DNA of 64,000 bases from Calcarisporiella thermophila CBS 279.70 (GCF_041956535.1 NW_027192194.1:93444-157443); one strand, 5' to 3'. Positions 1-12,478 are shown, counted from the first letter of the stretch. Translations and numbers: made by a program. The notes: generated from the sequence alone by a model not told the origin.

Positions 1-1721
1 CCAAGGAATGAGGCATACAACTCGTCGATCTCTTTTGCAAATTCCTTCTCGATCACCCTGCGTTTGATGCTACCTTTGTCGGTTGTGCTCAGGCGTTTAC
101 CACGCAGTGGGAGGATGTAGACCATCTCATCCACCACTTGGGAATGCTGTGGGGCAGCACGGTTTGCATGATGGATAGCCAGCTTCACTTGCTCCAGAAC
201 CTGCTTAAGCGGTAACCTTTCAGCCTCTTCAGCGTGCAACTGTATAAGTGCGGCAGTGCAGAATCGCCCCGCACCAACAACACAGGCATTATCAATCAGC
301 GGATGAGAGCGCAGGCTCTCCTCAATAGGAAGTGGGTTCGTCTTTTCACCATTGACATGAACCAAAGTATCATCCAAACGGTATTGGAAATACATCCAAC
401 CATCGCGCTCAATGAAAACGTCGCGAGTCGCATACTCTCCTCCAGGAAGATTAGCAACTTTGTCTGCAGAATGGGGACTACTGGAAAGGACTACAAGTTC
501 ATATTCGCCCTTTTCTCCATTCGGCACCTCGACCCACTTAACGTGTACCGATGGGTGGAGTTTCATTCCAGACCAATGTTTTGAGCCCCTGAAATCGCCG
601 TACATGAGTATTCCCGTTTCCGTGGAGCCATATGCACTCACCAGATTCACGCCATTTGCTGTAATTTTATCACCCAACTCCTTTGGACATGCTGAACCAC
701 CAAACGAGAGATAGTTAAGCCTCCTGAGCGTATCCCAGCCATACCACGAGGGATTGGATTCAATGAGCTTTACCAATTGCTCGAGAATACTTGGAGTGGA
801 GGTGAAAAAATCAGCGCCTGATTTTTCCAAGCTATAGAAAACATCCTCAGGTCTTGGTGGGAATGATTTTGCTAGCAAGAGCGCTATCGTTGTTCTTTGT
901 GAATGCCCGATGCCAATCATAGAATTAATGCCCATGAAATGGAAGTGAGGTCCCATAAGTAAATAAACCCCCTGACTTGGAACTGGTGGATAAAGAGAGG
1001 TTGCTCTTGCAGCTCCATTCAAAAGTATATAGTGGTGACTCACTGTAATAAGTTTCGGGAACGCAGTGCTTCCCGAACTGTGTAAAATGGCAAAATCGTT
1101 ATGATACCTATATCAACGTTGTAAATGGTACCATATTTTAGTATGCTCATTCTTATCACGCCAACTCGACGGCGATTACCTTTGGTCATTTTTAACTACC
1201 TCTGCACCATCCACCTCTTGATCTAATACCTCCTTGGTCAAATCGGGATAATGCATCGCCTGAATGTCGATGCTGACATCCTTCTGCATCGCTGTCTTTG
1301 CTAGTGGTTCCGTGGTAACGTCATGGATCAACGCAAACGCACCTGCCTCTTTAGCAAGATGCCTGATTGCCTCTGGAGAATTGCGAACGCTCAACAACAA
1401 CGGGACTATATTCAGCTTGGCAAGTGCAATTACGATGATAGGGATGTAGTGTGAGCTTGTAAGAAGCAGAGCCACGACCTTACGTGCTGACCTCTCTGGT
1501 GTGTTCAGCTTTGACGACCAGTAGAGAGCCTCGGAGGTGGTGACATTGTCAAACTGCTTGAATGTGTAGTTTGTGTATTCCCCATTGTCACTTCCATACA
1601 TGATATAGGGTCTATTGGGGATGACTTTTGCATTATTCTGCACAACTCGCACTATATTTTCAATTTCTTTCAGTTCAGATGATGCTTCAAGCTGAGTAGA
1701 GAGTACTTCAGCGACAGTCAT
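1..1721 (-). CDS. NRPS-like adenylate-forming enzyme (C-terminus beyond window)
   Basis: Probable adenylate-forming reductase or NRPS-like protein that activates a carboxylic acid with ATP. Exon 1 is 1721-1180 and exon 2 runs from 1107 through base 1 without a stop. The intron is 1179-1108 (GT-AG). The adenylation core is visible in order: LHSSGSTAFPK (A3, ATP binding, from about base 1093), AYGSTETG (A5), YRLDDTLVHVNGEK (A7/A8-like) and STTDKGSIKRR (A10 region with the catalytic-type lysine near base 70). The A domain is therefore essentially complete. Any carrier and reductase domains would lie left of base 1 and cannot be judged. The ATG at 1721 gives an N-terminus of usual length. No tailoring genes lie beside it on the right, so it looks like a stand-alone enzyme. 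A plain acyl-CoA synthetase is less likely because of the HSSGST A3 form. Confidence 0.8.
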
Positions 1722-3080
1722 ATTGAGTGTGTGTCAATTATTTCAAGAAATGTACAAGAGATAAATTACAGAAAAATGATATTGTAGAAAACATTTTCAC
1801 ATCTGAGGAAATGCTTTTATAGTAAATTGTTTGGATATCAGTTGTGTAAGAAGAGCAGAGAATTTGGGTGTACAGCGAAAATTTATATCCGATACGCCCT
1901 GAAAAAAAAAACCCCACTATCGTGAATATTTCTTGAATATTTTCAAAGTATTCTATATGGGTATCTCGAACTGGGCTTTGAAACGTGTATATTGGGTTGA
2001 AATATAAACCAAGCCAATCGTGTATTTCGGTCGGATAGATAAATATTATTCTTATAATTGAAGTATGAACTTTAAGGAATATAATGCAAATTAGCATATG
2101 ATTCGAAATCCACCGTTTGACACCAAATATGATGAAGCTATTTCTTAGCTACTTCTTCTTTGTAATTAGCAAAATTCTTTGACATAAAATAATTGACACA
2201 TAAGTGAACGCTTCATCCTTTAGATTAATTTGCCCAAATTTCAAATTCAAAGTTCGTTAGACAGTGCCAAAGCAATCTATGTAACGTCGGTATAAAACAA
2301 AAGAAAGACTGAGAACAAGTTCAGAAAACATTAGCACCAAACACTTTATAGGGCGTTGAAGATATTGAAAGAAAAAAGTCCAAAGATAACTTATTCATCC
2401 TTCATAAAATATAGTTAAATATCAACTATTGGGGTATACCCTGGGAGGTCAGCTCTTCATAAATTTATTACGGCTAAGTATAGTGTTATTCCATTATGGT
2501 AAAGTAAATGCTGCAATAAAAATATGTTGTTTGTTGAAGGCTTAAAAGAAATGCAATCTTTTCAGAGCTTTAATAAATATGTATTGTATATAGTAAAAAT
2601 CTTGCATACATACCGGTACAATGATATTTACAAAGTGAGGCTAATTTAAACTGTCTGAGTTTGCTTATTTTCTCTTGTCAAGCTTTTCTAATAGTTGAAT
2701 ACAACCCGAGTAGGAGTTCATCGATTGCTGGACAGGCGCATCGAAAATTGCTCATAGAACACCTGAGTCTGGTTTCCAACCGTTTGGATCCCTGAGAGGA
2801 ATCAGTTCATTTTTCTTTGGATCGGATAAGGAGGGAGTGAGATGGAAGTAATATCGCTGCTATTAAATTATGTGATTGAAGCTACTTTTTCAATGAAATG
2901 TATTTTTTTATTTCATTATAATATAATACAATATCATAATATCATATTTATTACTAAATTCAATCTAAAATTCTCAACTGCTTAATTTAAAACCTGAAGT
3001 AACCTAACTGTAGCGCAGCAATTTATTCTGTTGACTTGGTCAATCTTGGATATTTTTATTGATCAAACATATTAAAGATC
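1722..3080. other. AT-rich intergenic region
   Basis: About 1.36 kb of AT-rich DNA between the divergent adenylating enzyme (-) and mago nashi (+). It must hold both promoters. An open frame on the minus strand (1738-2097) is Ile/Phe/Ser-rich and low in coding character, so I do not call it. I see no RNA gene or repeat here. Confidence 0.6.
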
Positions 3081-3720
3081 ATGAGCGTGAGCGACGATTT
3101 CTATGTTCGGTATTAGTGAGTATCGTTGTTGAAGCTGTATTCTTGTTTGATTTAAGTATTATGTGAATCAATCAATCTAACTAAACAATTAAGCACCGGC
3201 CATATGGGTAGACATGGTCACGAATTCCTAGAGTTCGAGTTTCGAGGAGATGGAAAATGTCGTTATGCAAATAATACAAACTATCGTAATGAAGGGCTTA
3301 TTCGTAAAGAAGGTATTTTTTTCATAAATATTTTTGCATTGTTCGCTTCGATTATTGAGGATTCTCTCTCAGTCCACGTTAGTCCACTACTCCTCCGCGA
3401 ACTGAAACGAATCATAGTTGATTCCGAAATAATGAAGGAAGATGACGAAAAGTGGCCGCGCAAAAATGTCGTCGGTCGTCAGGAACTCGAGATTAAAATC
3501 GGGAACGAGCACATCTCTTTTGAAACATGCAAGATTGGCTCTTTAGTCGAGGTCCAAGAATCAGCAGATCCTGAGGGGCTCAGAGTGTTTTATTACTTGG
3601 TACAAGATCTAAAATGTCTTGTATTTTCTCTAATTGGATTACATTTTAAGGTAACTTAGACTCGCGTAATGAACAGAATGAACATGGTCACTAATGACTT
3701 TATAGATCAAGCCAATTTAA
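3081..3720 (+). CDS. mago: Mago nashi, exon junction complex core subunit
   Basis: Core exon-junction-complex protein that heterodimerises with Y14 (RBM8A) and marks spliced mRNA in the nucleus and cytoplasm. Exons are 3081-3115, 3194-3312, 3373-3650 and 3706-3720, totalling 447 nt and 148 residues, the usual family length. Diagnostic stretches are [26 protein letters not shown] and [20 protein letters not shown], ending in HFKIKPI like animal Mago. The last coding exon is only five codons long. Reading through the third donor would instead end the protein as HFKVT, so splicing restores the conserved tail. The presence of Mago fits an intron-rich genome. The gene converges on the P-loop kinase gene, with 163 bp between stop codons. 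The family call is close to certain. Confidence 0.95.
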
Positions 3721-3883
3721 ATATAGCTTTTCATGTGGGGTTGATAGATACAATTTTTCAAGGAAGAGTTTGCGTCTGTGTGTATAGCTTGCTATTGATT
3801 CTATCCTCGTTTCTTATGAATTTGTCAAGTCGAGAATAAAACTAATTAAACCGCCTATAAAATGCATATATTCTTGTGGGAAC

Positions 3884-4744
3884 TCAACTGGTTGATATGC
3901 TTCGAATTGTCCTTGTTGGGACAATACGATTTTCTAGTATATAGTTTGCGTTCAAGAGATCATTGGTATCAAAGCGGTGCGCTGCCTCTTGATTGTTTTT
4001 TGCTAGCATGAATATTCACGATATTAGCTGATATCTCCCTCATAGTATTGAAAGGGATATACCTAAGCCACTTGCAATATGTCTCTGGATGACCCTCTCT
4101 CTAGCAACCATGACATCTATATCTACAAACCAATTCTCATTCATGTATGTGTTAATTAAGGACCAAGGTTCAGGCTTGGAGAGATGGAGATAGAGGCCCT
4201 CAAGCAACACAATCTTGTGCCTATTCGTAATTTCTATTAAGTTCACTCCTCGTTCATACGTGTCAAAATAAGTAAGTAGATAATGAACTTGCCTAGGTTC
4301 AATACATATGTCATAGCCAATTGGATCGCCCACAGCATGATCAAAGGAAGGGGCATAAATCACATTTTCCTGTTGTTCACGAAGACATCTCACTAATTGC
4401 AATAAGCCATGGGGATTGAATGTCCAGAATGCACCTCGACGAGCATGCGCTTCCGACGGGTTCTATACTTTATGTCAGATGACTTTAGTGGATAGCCGTT
4501 TATTTGTCGCAGTGGTAGTATATACATCAAAGTCGTCCAGCTCCTTTCGAGTTAGGTGATAGCCGTCCATTGACACAGCAATAGCACCAACCCCCCTATT
4601 ATTTAATCGCCTTTCAAGTTCAGAAGATATAGTCGTCTTGCCACTACCAGCAATACCAGCAATAGCGACAAGTATACGGCGGTTTGGATCGGAAGCATGT
4701 TTTGAGAGGAGATGGTCGCAAAGCTCCGTGTATATTTGCTCCAT
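3884..4744 (-). CDS. P-loop kinase of the uridine kinase/YFH7-like family
   Basis: Predicted small-molecule kinase of the phosphoribulokinase/uridine kinase superfamily, similar in layout to fungal YFH7-type proteins. The true substrate is not known from sequence. Exons are 4744-4526, 4462-4063 and 4002-3884, 738 nt in all, giving 245 residues. Walker A is AGIAGSGKTT at about residues 29-38. It is followed by SMDGYHLTRKELDDFD, the substrate-lid motif NPSEAHARRGAFWTF, the loop YAPSFDHAVGDPI and a helical NDLLNANYI near the end. The first intron splices between DDFD and NPSE in phase 0, which recovers the conserved ARRGAFWTF frame. The gene is divergent from the thiolase gene with only 182 bp between start codons, so they probably share a promoter. 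Pantothenate kinase is a less likely alternative. Confidence 0.82.
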
Positions 4745-4926
4745 TAATTCAACGCGTAAATTGGATTAGCAGTCCTCAAATAGAGGAATAGTGTGATTCC
4801 TATTTACTTTGCCACTTATATCACATGCCAGAAATATTTAATTCCGAACAGTAGTTCGCTTCGCTTTCACTCTTCTTTTGTCTAAGAAGTGACTAATAGA
4901 GACAATTCCACTTCCAGAATTATAAA
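4745..4926. promoter_or_regulatory. Short divergent promoter, P-loop kinase / thiolase
   Basis: 182 bp separate the two start codons on opposite strands, so both promoters must lie here or overlap the 5' ends of the genes. The block is AT-rich, with a TATAAA-like string just before the thiolase ATG (4921-4926). That string is too close to be a TATA box for that start. No specific factor site is claimed. Confidence 0.5.
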
Positions 4927-6346
4927 ATGAGCGCATTGAAACAAGGCATTTACATCGTGGCAGCAAAGCGCACTCCTTTTGGGGCATTTGGCGGAAAACT
5001 TAAGGATAAGACGGCAGCGGGTACGTTTCTTTTCCCAAGCGTGTTTTTTGGTTTCATCTGGTCCAATTGATCTAATCTGCTCATCTTATAATTTATTTAT
5101 TATCCAGAACTTGGAGGCATTGCAGCAAAGGCTGCTCTCGCTACTCTTCCTGCTGAACTCCCAATTGATTCAGTCATTATCGGTAATGTTATGCAAACCG
5201 ATCGCTCTGGAGCATATCTGGCACGCCATATTGGACACCGCGCAAATCTCCCGGTCAATGTCCCAGCATTAACTGTCAACCGACTTTGCGGCTCTGGATT
5301 CCAATCTGTTATTAATGCTGCCCATGAGATTATCGCTGGTGAATCTAAAATTGTCCTTACCGGTGGAGCAGAGAGCATGAGCCTTTCTCCTTATACGATC
5401 CACGGATCTACACGCTGGGGTACAAAGTATGGAGTGGACTTGAAAGCAGAAGATTCTCTGGCTGCTGCACTTGTTGATCAGTACCCCACACCAACTCCAA
5501 TGGGTATAACGGCTGAGAATCTGGGTGAACGGAACACAATTTCAAGGCAGGAATGTGATGAGTATGCTCTTCAGAGCCAGAAGCGATGGGCTGCCGGTAA
5601 TGATTTACCTGCTATTTAATATTTGGTGATTGTGTTAGTAATATTTGAGTTTATAACGACGAATAGCTCATGAAGCTGGTCGCTTCAAGGAAGAGATTGT
5701 GCCGATTGAATTGAAAGTAAGGAAGGGTACTGAGATCATGGAAGCCGATGAGCATCCTCGCCCGCAGACCACAATAGAGAATTTGGCGAAGCTTCCACCG
5801 GTATTCAAGAAGGATGGAGTTGTCACCGCAGGAAATGCTTCTGGAATTTGTGATGGAGCAGCAGCAGTTGTTGTTGCCTCTGAAGAGGCGGTTAAGCAAC
5901 ATGGGCTGAAGCCTCTTGCGCGCGTGGTCGGATGGCATGTTGCGGCAGTGGAGCCCACCATTATGGGAATCGGACCCGTTCCAGCCATTCGCGAGGCGTT
6001 GAAACGCGCCGGCTTGAGTCTGAAGGACATGGGTCTGGTGGAGGTGAACGAGGCCTTTGCCGCCCAGTATCTTGCCGTTGAAAAAGAACTGGGTCTTGAT
6101 CGGGCCATAACAAACACTAACGGGTAAGGCTGTCTTTTTAGGTGATTTTCAGCGGGAAGACTAACTTGTTTGATTGGTGATGTTGACAGTGGAGCTATCG
6201 CGCTCGGCCATCCGCTGGGGGCAAGTGGCTCGCGTATTCTCACTCACTTAACATACGAGATGAGACGCTTAAATAAGGAGTTTGTAGTTGGCTCGGCCTG
6301 CATTGGAGGCGGGCAGGGCATTGCAGTGATTTTGCAGCAGGTTTAA
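4927..6346 (+). CDS. ACAA2: 3-ketoacyl-CoA thiolase, mitochondrial ACAA2 type
   Basis: Catalyses thiolytic cleavage of 3-ketoacyl-CoA in fatty-acid beta-oxidation, or acetoacetyl-CoA formation in reverse. Exons are 4927-5020, 5108-5596, 5667-6123 and 6190-6346, 1197 nt and 398 residues, the full family length. The nucleophilic cysteine sits in TVNRLCGSGFQSV. The substrate and active-site motifs NEAFA, GGAIALGHPLGASGSR and GSACIGGGQG are all present. The central PPVFKKDGTVTAGN-type segment reads PPVFKKDGVVTAGN, typical of animal ACAA2 rather than peroxisomal POT1. The N-terminus begins almost directly with the fold and has no obvious cleavable presequence; ACAA2 proteins are known to use a non-cleaved signal. 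No peroxisomal SKL ends the protein. All catalytic residues are intact. Confidence 0.93.
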
Positions 6347-6644
6347 AAATCCTCTCCCCTCCCCTCCATCCCATAAAAGAAATAAAGCAATTTCAGCGGA
6401 ATCCGTGCCTGAAATTATTCAAATAAATTTGTGCGCGACGAAATTCGAATCGAATGTGTATCTCTAGTTTGGAATGAAATGGACTGGGGATTCCAAGTAT
6501 TCGGTCTCAGCATTGTTTTTTAAGTTAATATTAAATTGGAATCTGACATAGGATATCATTCTCTTTATTGCCTTGTTCTTTCATCATCTCTCATAAAAAA
6601 CGAAACCCACATTCCCTACTAGTTAATACTTGGCACAAAGTTGG

Positions 6645-9600
6645 ATGAAACTCACAATATCTTCGCTCTTTCTCTTAATATTGGTCACCGTCGCGTTGGC
6701 TGATTTTCTACCGCGACAAGTCCCTTCCCCACAGCAACCGCAACAAGTTCCTGCTCCACAACAACCGCAGCAACCACCACAGTGTCCTGTGTGCCCATCA
6801 TGTTTTAACTGTCTCCTGGGAGATAATCCATGCAATAATGGAGGGCTTTGTGATTCAAAGGGTCTTTGCCAATGTCCGCCAGGGTTCTCAGGGCGAGATT
6901 GCTCAGATGTTGGTAGGAATTTTTCCTTTTATGATGCGCAAGGATACAGGACCTAGCGCAGTTGAATAATAATAATAATAATAATCGATGTTTTTTTCCC
7001 GTCGTAGTGTGTGGCTCACTAGCAAATCAAAACAGGACTCCTAAACCAGCCAATGCAACGTGCACCTGTGATGATGGGTATGTGAGAGTCTTAATTTTCT
7101 CTCCCGTCATTATAAATTGTAATTAACGTAATTTGTTGTTAGTTGGACAGGCGGAGTATGTAACGTGTGTCAGACAAATAATGCATGTATACCGCTCAAA
7201 GGGTATGAGAGCTTTTTTTTTCAATATCTAGAAGTTCCGATATGTTTAGTTTGAATGTCCCTCTTTTTTATTTAGTCAAAATGCCACGTGCGTAAAGAAT
7301 TCGCGCCTTGTTAAAGAGTTTTCCACCTGGTGTACTGTGTCAAATATACCCCTTGTCTCGAATGCGCAAACTTCTCTGCACTGTTCTCGTTCAACTTCTC
7401 GCTGCGACTTTCAGCGTAAGCTTTATCTCTGTGAGGATCGTCTAATCTTGCGAGTATTCATTCATATATTCTGATATAGTCTGGATAAACAATGAAATCA
7501 ACATGTATTGTCGGATGGCAAACTGCACACATAACTGTAAATATTCTATATCTTCCTGTTGCTCTACGATTTTTAAACCCTAGTATTCACCCTATATTAT
7601 CGATAGTGCCAAGTGCAGCAGAAACTTTTGGAAAATGTGAAAATGTAGAATGCGGATGCATGAAGAGCACCACCCTATGTGGCATGTTGAGCTCAACCAT
7701 CAGTAATATAAAAGGCCCTGCGGAGTATCGATGCGATCCAAGTGGCACTGACTGCAACTTCCTCGAGTATTCGACTCTGAAGAGTCTGTTCTCCAAAGGC
7801 TTGAACATGAAGTGCAATTCAGGCGAATGTGTAAACCCACAGGACCTACTAGACGTTGCTTCGACAGAGCCCAAAAGTTTCCCGGTGGGGTCAGCGGTGG
7901 GAATTGCAATTGGTGTAAGTGATAATCCACCTTTCAGGGAAATAGAGAGGAAAATTAAGTACCCCAATTTACGTCTTTACCATAGGCTGCAGCGGCTCTA
8001 GTTTTATTAATCCTTCTTGTCCGATATTTCCTTAACCGCCACCGCCACTATCTCAGCGATGATTCTTACGCAGCCGATGAGATCAACGAACTTGGTGCAT
8101 CTCTATTTACTGATCAGAAGGGAAGCACGCTGGCTTTTGAGAGGGTTGAATACACAGTTGGAGGAAAACGCATTTTGTCTGATATATCGGGTATTGTAAG
8201 GCCTGGAGAACTGTGCGCCATCATGGGTCCTTCTGGTGCTGGAAAGAGTTCCTTATTGGACATTCTGGCGTTTAGGCGTAAAAGAGGCGAAGTGTCTGGC
8301 CATGTTTGTAAGTGATTTTTTTTATTGCTTCAGTGCACTTTTGTAGCGTATATTTCAACTCCTTCAATCTTCTATCCAGGGATTAATGGGACCGTACCCT
8401 CTCGAAAACAACTAAGGAGGACTATTGGGTATGCAAGCCTGAGGGGAGAGAAGACTCGACTCAACGCTAACCTTCGCCCTTTTAAAATCTTAGATATGTT
8501 GATCAAGAATCGGCACTCATGGGTACCCTTACCGTGCGTGAAACCCTTATGTTCACAGCAATGCTACGGCTTCCGCGGGAAATGCCGCTTGCTGCGAAGA
8601 AACACAGAGTGAAGCTGGTGATGGATGAGCTCGGGCTCACCGAAATTGCTGATTGCCAGATAGGTGTGCCCGGACGCCGCGGTATCTCGGGTGGTGAGAA
8701 GCGGCGTGTTTCCATTGCCCAGGAATTGGTCACTAGCCCAAGCTTGCTGTTTTTGGATGAGCCTACTAGCGGGCTGGATGCCTACAACGCGTACACTGTC
8801 ATGAATTCGCTGAAGAAGCTCGCTAAACAGCACGGTCGAACCGTGGTGGTTGCGATTCACCAGCCTCGATCCTCCATTTTCAACATGTTCGACTCGCTTT
8901 TGCTGCTCTCAGGCGGCTGCACGGTAAGCTTGGATAGATTCGATATGATCCCGGTATACCATACAGTATTATGGCTGACATATTATGGCTTGGCCTCTTT
9001 AGGTTTTCTGTGGGCCTGCGCCAAAAGTCGCCGAGTATTTCCGTTCCATTGGCTACACTGCGCCGCCCGACTACAACATCGCCGATTACTTTAGTAATAA
9101 TCCTTATTTGATTGCGTGTCGATAGCTCCACTGACCCTTTTTCCTGATACCAGTTGATCTCACTATGGAGAACACGGTCGCGCGGAAACCAGCCTCTCCA
9201 CTGGAGCGGTTCTCCCTCACTCATCCCTTCCGCCGCCGCCAAAAATATCCGGAATCCACCGAGGCCAGTCACCACGAGATGCACCGCATCGTCCCCGTGT
9301 CGAGTGAGGAGAGCAATCGCGCTGAAGTCACCGAATTCTTGAACAACCAATCAGACGCGCTCATTAACCATTACGCGCGATCAGAGTATGCGGCGGCCGT
9401 CAACGAAGAACTGGCGAGGGCCAAGGGCGAGAAGTAAGGAGCTTTGCGCTCTCCGCCAACCCGTGTAACAAACCGCCCTGATTAACCTTAATTCTAAATT
9501 TAGTATCGAGAATGAAAAGGCATTGTCGCCCTCAACGAGCCACCCCTCTGCTGGCCAATCGCCTGACATCTCCCAGAAGCCACTCCTAAAGGATTATAAA

Positions 9601-10511
9601 GACGAGCCGGCTAGCATGGGCCGTTTCTTCCAGGAGCTCGGCGTCCTCTCCATCCGCTCGTTCACGAATCTTTACCGCAATCCTTTTCTCTTCTTCGCAC
9701 ACTTTACCGTTGCGCTCCTCCTCGGGCTGCTGATCGGGCTTCTCTTCTGGAAAGTATCGGACGACCTCTCGGGTTTCCAAAACCGACTGGGCTCGATTTT
9801 CTTCATGTGCGCCCTGCTTGCGTTCGGGTCTTTGTCGTCGCTGGATCTCTTTTCTCAGGAGCGCTCCCTGTTTGTGCGAGAGCGGGAGGCAGGATACTAC
9901 GGTTCAATGCCCTATTTCCTCGCCAAGATCTTGTTCGATCTGATTCCTCTTCGAGTGATTCCCGCCCTGATTCTAGGGGCCATATCGTATTATATGATTG
10001 GTTTACAGCCCGCGCCCGACGCTTTTGGCCGGTTTTTGGGCGCGCTACTACTCTTCAATTTGGTGGCGGCGGCCGTGTGCCTTGTGATTGCGGCCCTATG
10101 TAGAAACGTTGCCATTGGAAACTTGATCGGCTCGCTGATAATGCTGTTTGCAATGCTCTTCGGCGGCTTCTTATTAAACAAGGGTAAACTCAAAATCTGT
10201 TTTACCGATTGCAGAACTCGACTCACTCTGAAATCTTTTCAGATGTGACTCCTAAATGGCTCGGGTGGCTGCAATACTTGTCCTTTTTCAATTACGGTTT
10301 TGAGGCCATGATTGTCAATGAAATGTCCGGCCTAATGTTACGCGACAAAGGCTTTGGAGGTTTCCAGATCCCTAGTGATGCGATCCTGACCCGGTTTGGC
10401 TTCAATCCGGATGCATACATGCGGGATATATTGGTTCTGGTAGGATTGCTGGTAGGGCTTTTGATCATTGCCTACGTGTGTCTGAGGGTGTTTGTGAGGG
10501 AGCGAAGATGA
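6645..10511 (+). CDS. ADP1: Adp1-like ABCG transporter with EGF-like extracellular domain
   Basis: Half-size ABC transporter of the G subfamily resembling yeast Adp1; the substrate is unknown. I place 13 exons: 6645-6912, 7008-7077, 7143-7202, 7276-7415, 7480-7536, 7607-7914, 7986-8307, 8380-8428, 8494-8923, 9003-9093, 9154-9433, 9504-10183 and 10243-10511. They total 3024 nt, an exact multiple of three, for 1007 residues. The order is a signal peptide (start at ATG 6645, hydrophobic [12 protein letters not shown]), a Pro/Gln stretch, Cys-rich EGF-like modules ([19 protein letters not shown] and CTCDDGWTGG), a membrane segment near residue 305 ([12 protein letters not shown]), then the ATPase. 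The ATPase has Walker [10 protein letters not shown], signature ISGGEKRR and Walker [12 protein letters not shown] six-helix membrane domain follows, ending RVFVRERR. The first intron carries a short AAT microsatellite. Confidence 0.9.
6965..6985. repeat. AAT trinucleotide microsatellite
   Basis: About seven AAT units inside the first intron of the ABC transporter gene. Simple repeat, no coding effect. Confidence 0.9.
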
Positions 10512-11039
10512 TACAAGATCATGCATTAGTTTTTCTTAATTTGCCAATAATGTTGCATTTTTCAACTTGGAGTGGGAGCCATGAATGAGTTTTAATATGC
10601 GTTTTTTGTTTTGAAGGCTTCTTGTTGGGATGGTTTTTGTCTTTTTCCTTACGTTACAAACTAATAATTGTAGTTGCATTTAAATATAAAATAATCCATC
10701 TAATAAAAATGCTCGGAAAAAAAGGGACAGAACACTGAGAGTAAAAGCAAGATTAGATGAGAATAGCGGAGAAATAGAGATAGCGCGAACAAGTATTGAA
10801 AAAATTAAGGTTTTAATAAAGAGTGCGCCACATTAGTTTGTATATCGATTGAATTTTTCCGTTTGGACAAAAAAAGAAAGTAAAATTAAAGTGGTCGGCG
10901 AAAAATTTAGAGGATATTGGGAATAGAGAAAAGTGCCGCAAAGAAAGTTCGTTCTAGAAAAAGAGATAAAATATAAACGAAAGATGAGACCCCATTTTGA
11001 AATGTTAGTTTCTCACCTACCTACTAAAGTATTGATTAT
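10512..11039. other. Convergent intergenic region, ABC transporter / syntaxin
   Basis: 528 bp of purine- and AT-rich sequence between two genes ending towards each other. It should contain both 3' UTRs and poly(A) signals; AATAAAA-like strings occur around 10700-10815. No gene or structured repeat was seen. Confidence 0.6.
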
Positions 11040-12478
11040 TTATTTTTGGCCGCCTTGAAAGAGTTTAGTAGTAGTAGCAAGTACAACCAAGATGACCGCT
11101 ATGATGATGACAACGATGATTCCAAAGCACCACCATCGTTTCTATTCATCATATGATAAAATAAATTATTAAATGCTTATGTGCAGACATATTAATTCGA
11201 CCTACCGCGCGCGCTTTTCGTGCGCTCTCTACGGCTTGTGTGACCTGCCTACCACCCTCTTCCATATGTGTTGCAGTCGTCATCGCATGTTGCTCGATGT
11301 TATTGACCATATCTTCTTGCTGCTCGACGAGCACTGACATCTCAGTAAAAAGCTGGTGGAGTTCCTATTGGGATAGAAAAAAATTAGCAAAACGAGACAC
11401 TGTATTGGTTAAAAGTTGCTTACCAAAATGGTCTTTTCAATTTTCTTGATGTCATCATGACGAGACTGAACCTCTTCCAAGGCTGCTCGTGCTTGTCCGC
11501 TCCGGTTAGCCTGCAGCACTGACTGTGCAAAAATCTGTCCACCTTGATCGGAATCGAGAACCGCCTCAACCTCTTGTGGAGTCGCATTCGGATTTACAAT
11601 GCGATACTGTCGTTCAATACGCTGCTTGTATTTATTCTGGTTCTGTCGTTCGATTTCTTGGAATCGTTGAATGGTTTCCATGAAACGCTTTTTGAGTGCC
11701 GCGTGCTAGTATAAAATGACACACCAAGAGCTAAGAATAAATACATCCAAAGACAGATTTTCAAAGCACAACTATTTTACCTGGGTTTTACGGATTTGTA
11801 CGTCGCCTGAATTCTTCAGTTTGGCGTTCTCTAATTCGATTTTCTTTATCCTCTCTTTGATGTGGTTGTTTCTACGTTTTGTGTCAGCCAAAACAGAATC
11901 AAGCTGTTGCGTCACCCATTCATTTTGTTGGCGGTTGACTGCATCTAGCGAATTATTGTGTAATTCATTGATGTGGTTGATGTTATCATTAACAGTTTGA
12001 ATTGCTGATCTGATATCCTCTACTTCATCAAAGAAGGACTGCATATCTCCGGCGCCACCGCGGCCGCCACCTCCGCCACCACTTGGAGGGCCCATTTCAT
12101 ATTCTTCCGGTCGGTAAGAGCCATATTGCTGCTGCCTTCCATAATCTTGTTGACCATAAGACTGTTGACTATATTGATTGTTCTGCGGATAACTGTTATA
12201 ACCCTGATAATCCTGCTGGTATTGGCCGTACTGCTGCCGAGGTGGAGGAGGGCTAGATATGTTGCCGTTATTTAGGAAATGATAAGTTTTTTTTTAATTG
12301 TAATAAGATGATGGTAACTTACTATCCGTCGTAGGATCCTCCATTATCACCAGGATTACCTCCACCCTTTTGAAGAGTTCCAAGATTAATATACAATGAA
12401 AAAAAGGCATAAGCACAACCAAGAGTATACCCTAAGCTCTGCGAGTCTGTCCCTGCTTATGGTCTGCCTGTTCGCCAT
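11040..12478 (-). CDS. SSO1: Plasma-membrane syntaxin (Sso1/Sso2-type Qa-SNARE)
   Basis: Tail-anchored t-SNARE that drives fusion of secretory vesicles with the plasma membrane together with SNAP-25/Sec9 and a synaptobrevin. The start at 12478 (MANRQTISRDRLAELR) joins by two short introns to a Gly/Tyr/Gln/Pro-rich leader, with repeated QQY-type units around 12115-12255. The Habc bundle follows (MQSFFDEVEDIRSAI onward). The SNARE helix is EEVQSRHDDIKKIEKTI, then ELHQLFTEMSVLVEQQ and MVNNIEQHAM. A basic KARAKRWWCF precedes a single C-terminal membrane span (IIVVIIAVILVVL), and the protein ends KLFQGGQK. The central layer glutamine is present. The low-complexity leader of about 55 residues is longer than in yeast Sso proteins. 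Intron joins are phase-consistent throughout. Confidence 0.92.

Noticed and set aside
1738-2097. 119-codon minus-strand open frame
   Set aside because: Very AT-rich, Ile/Phe/Ser-biased, no splice-supported extension and no motif; likely chance in low-GC DNA.
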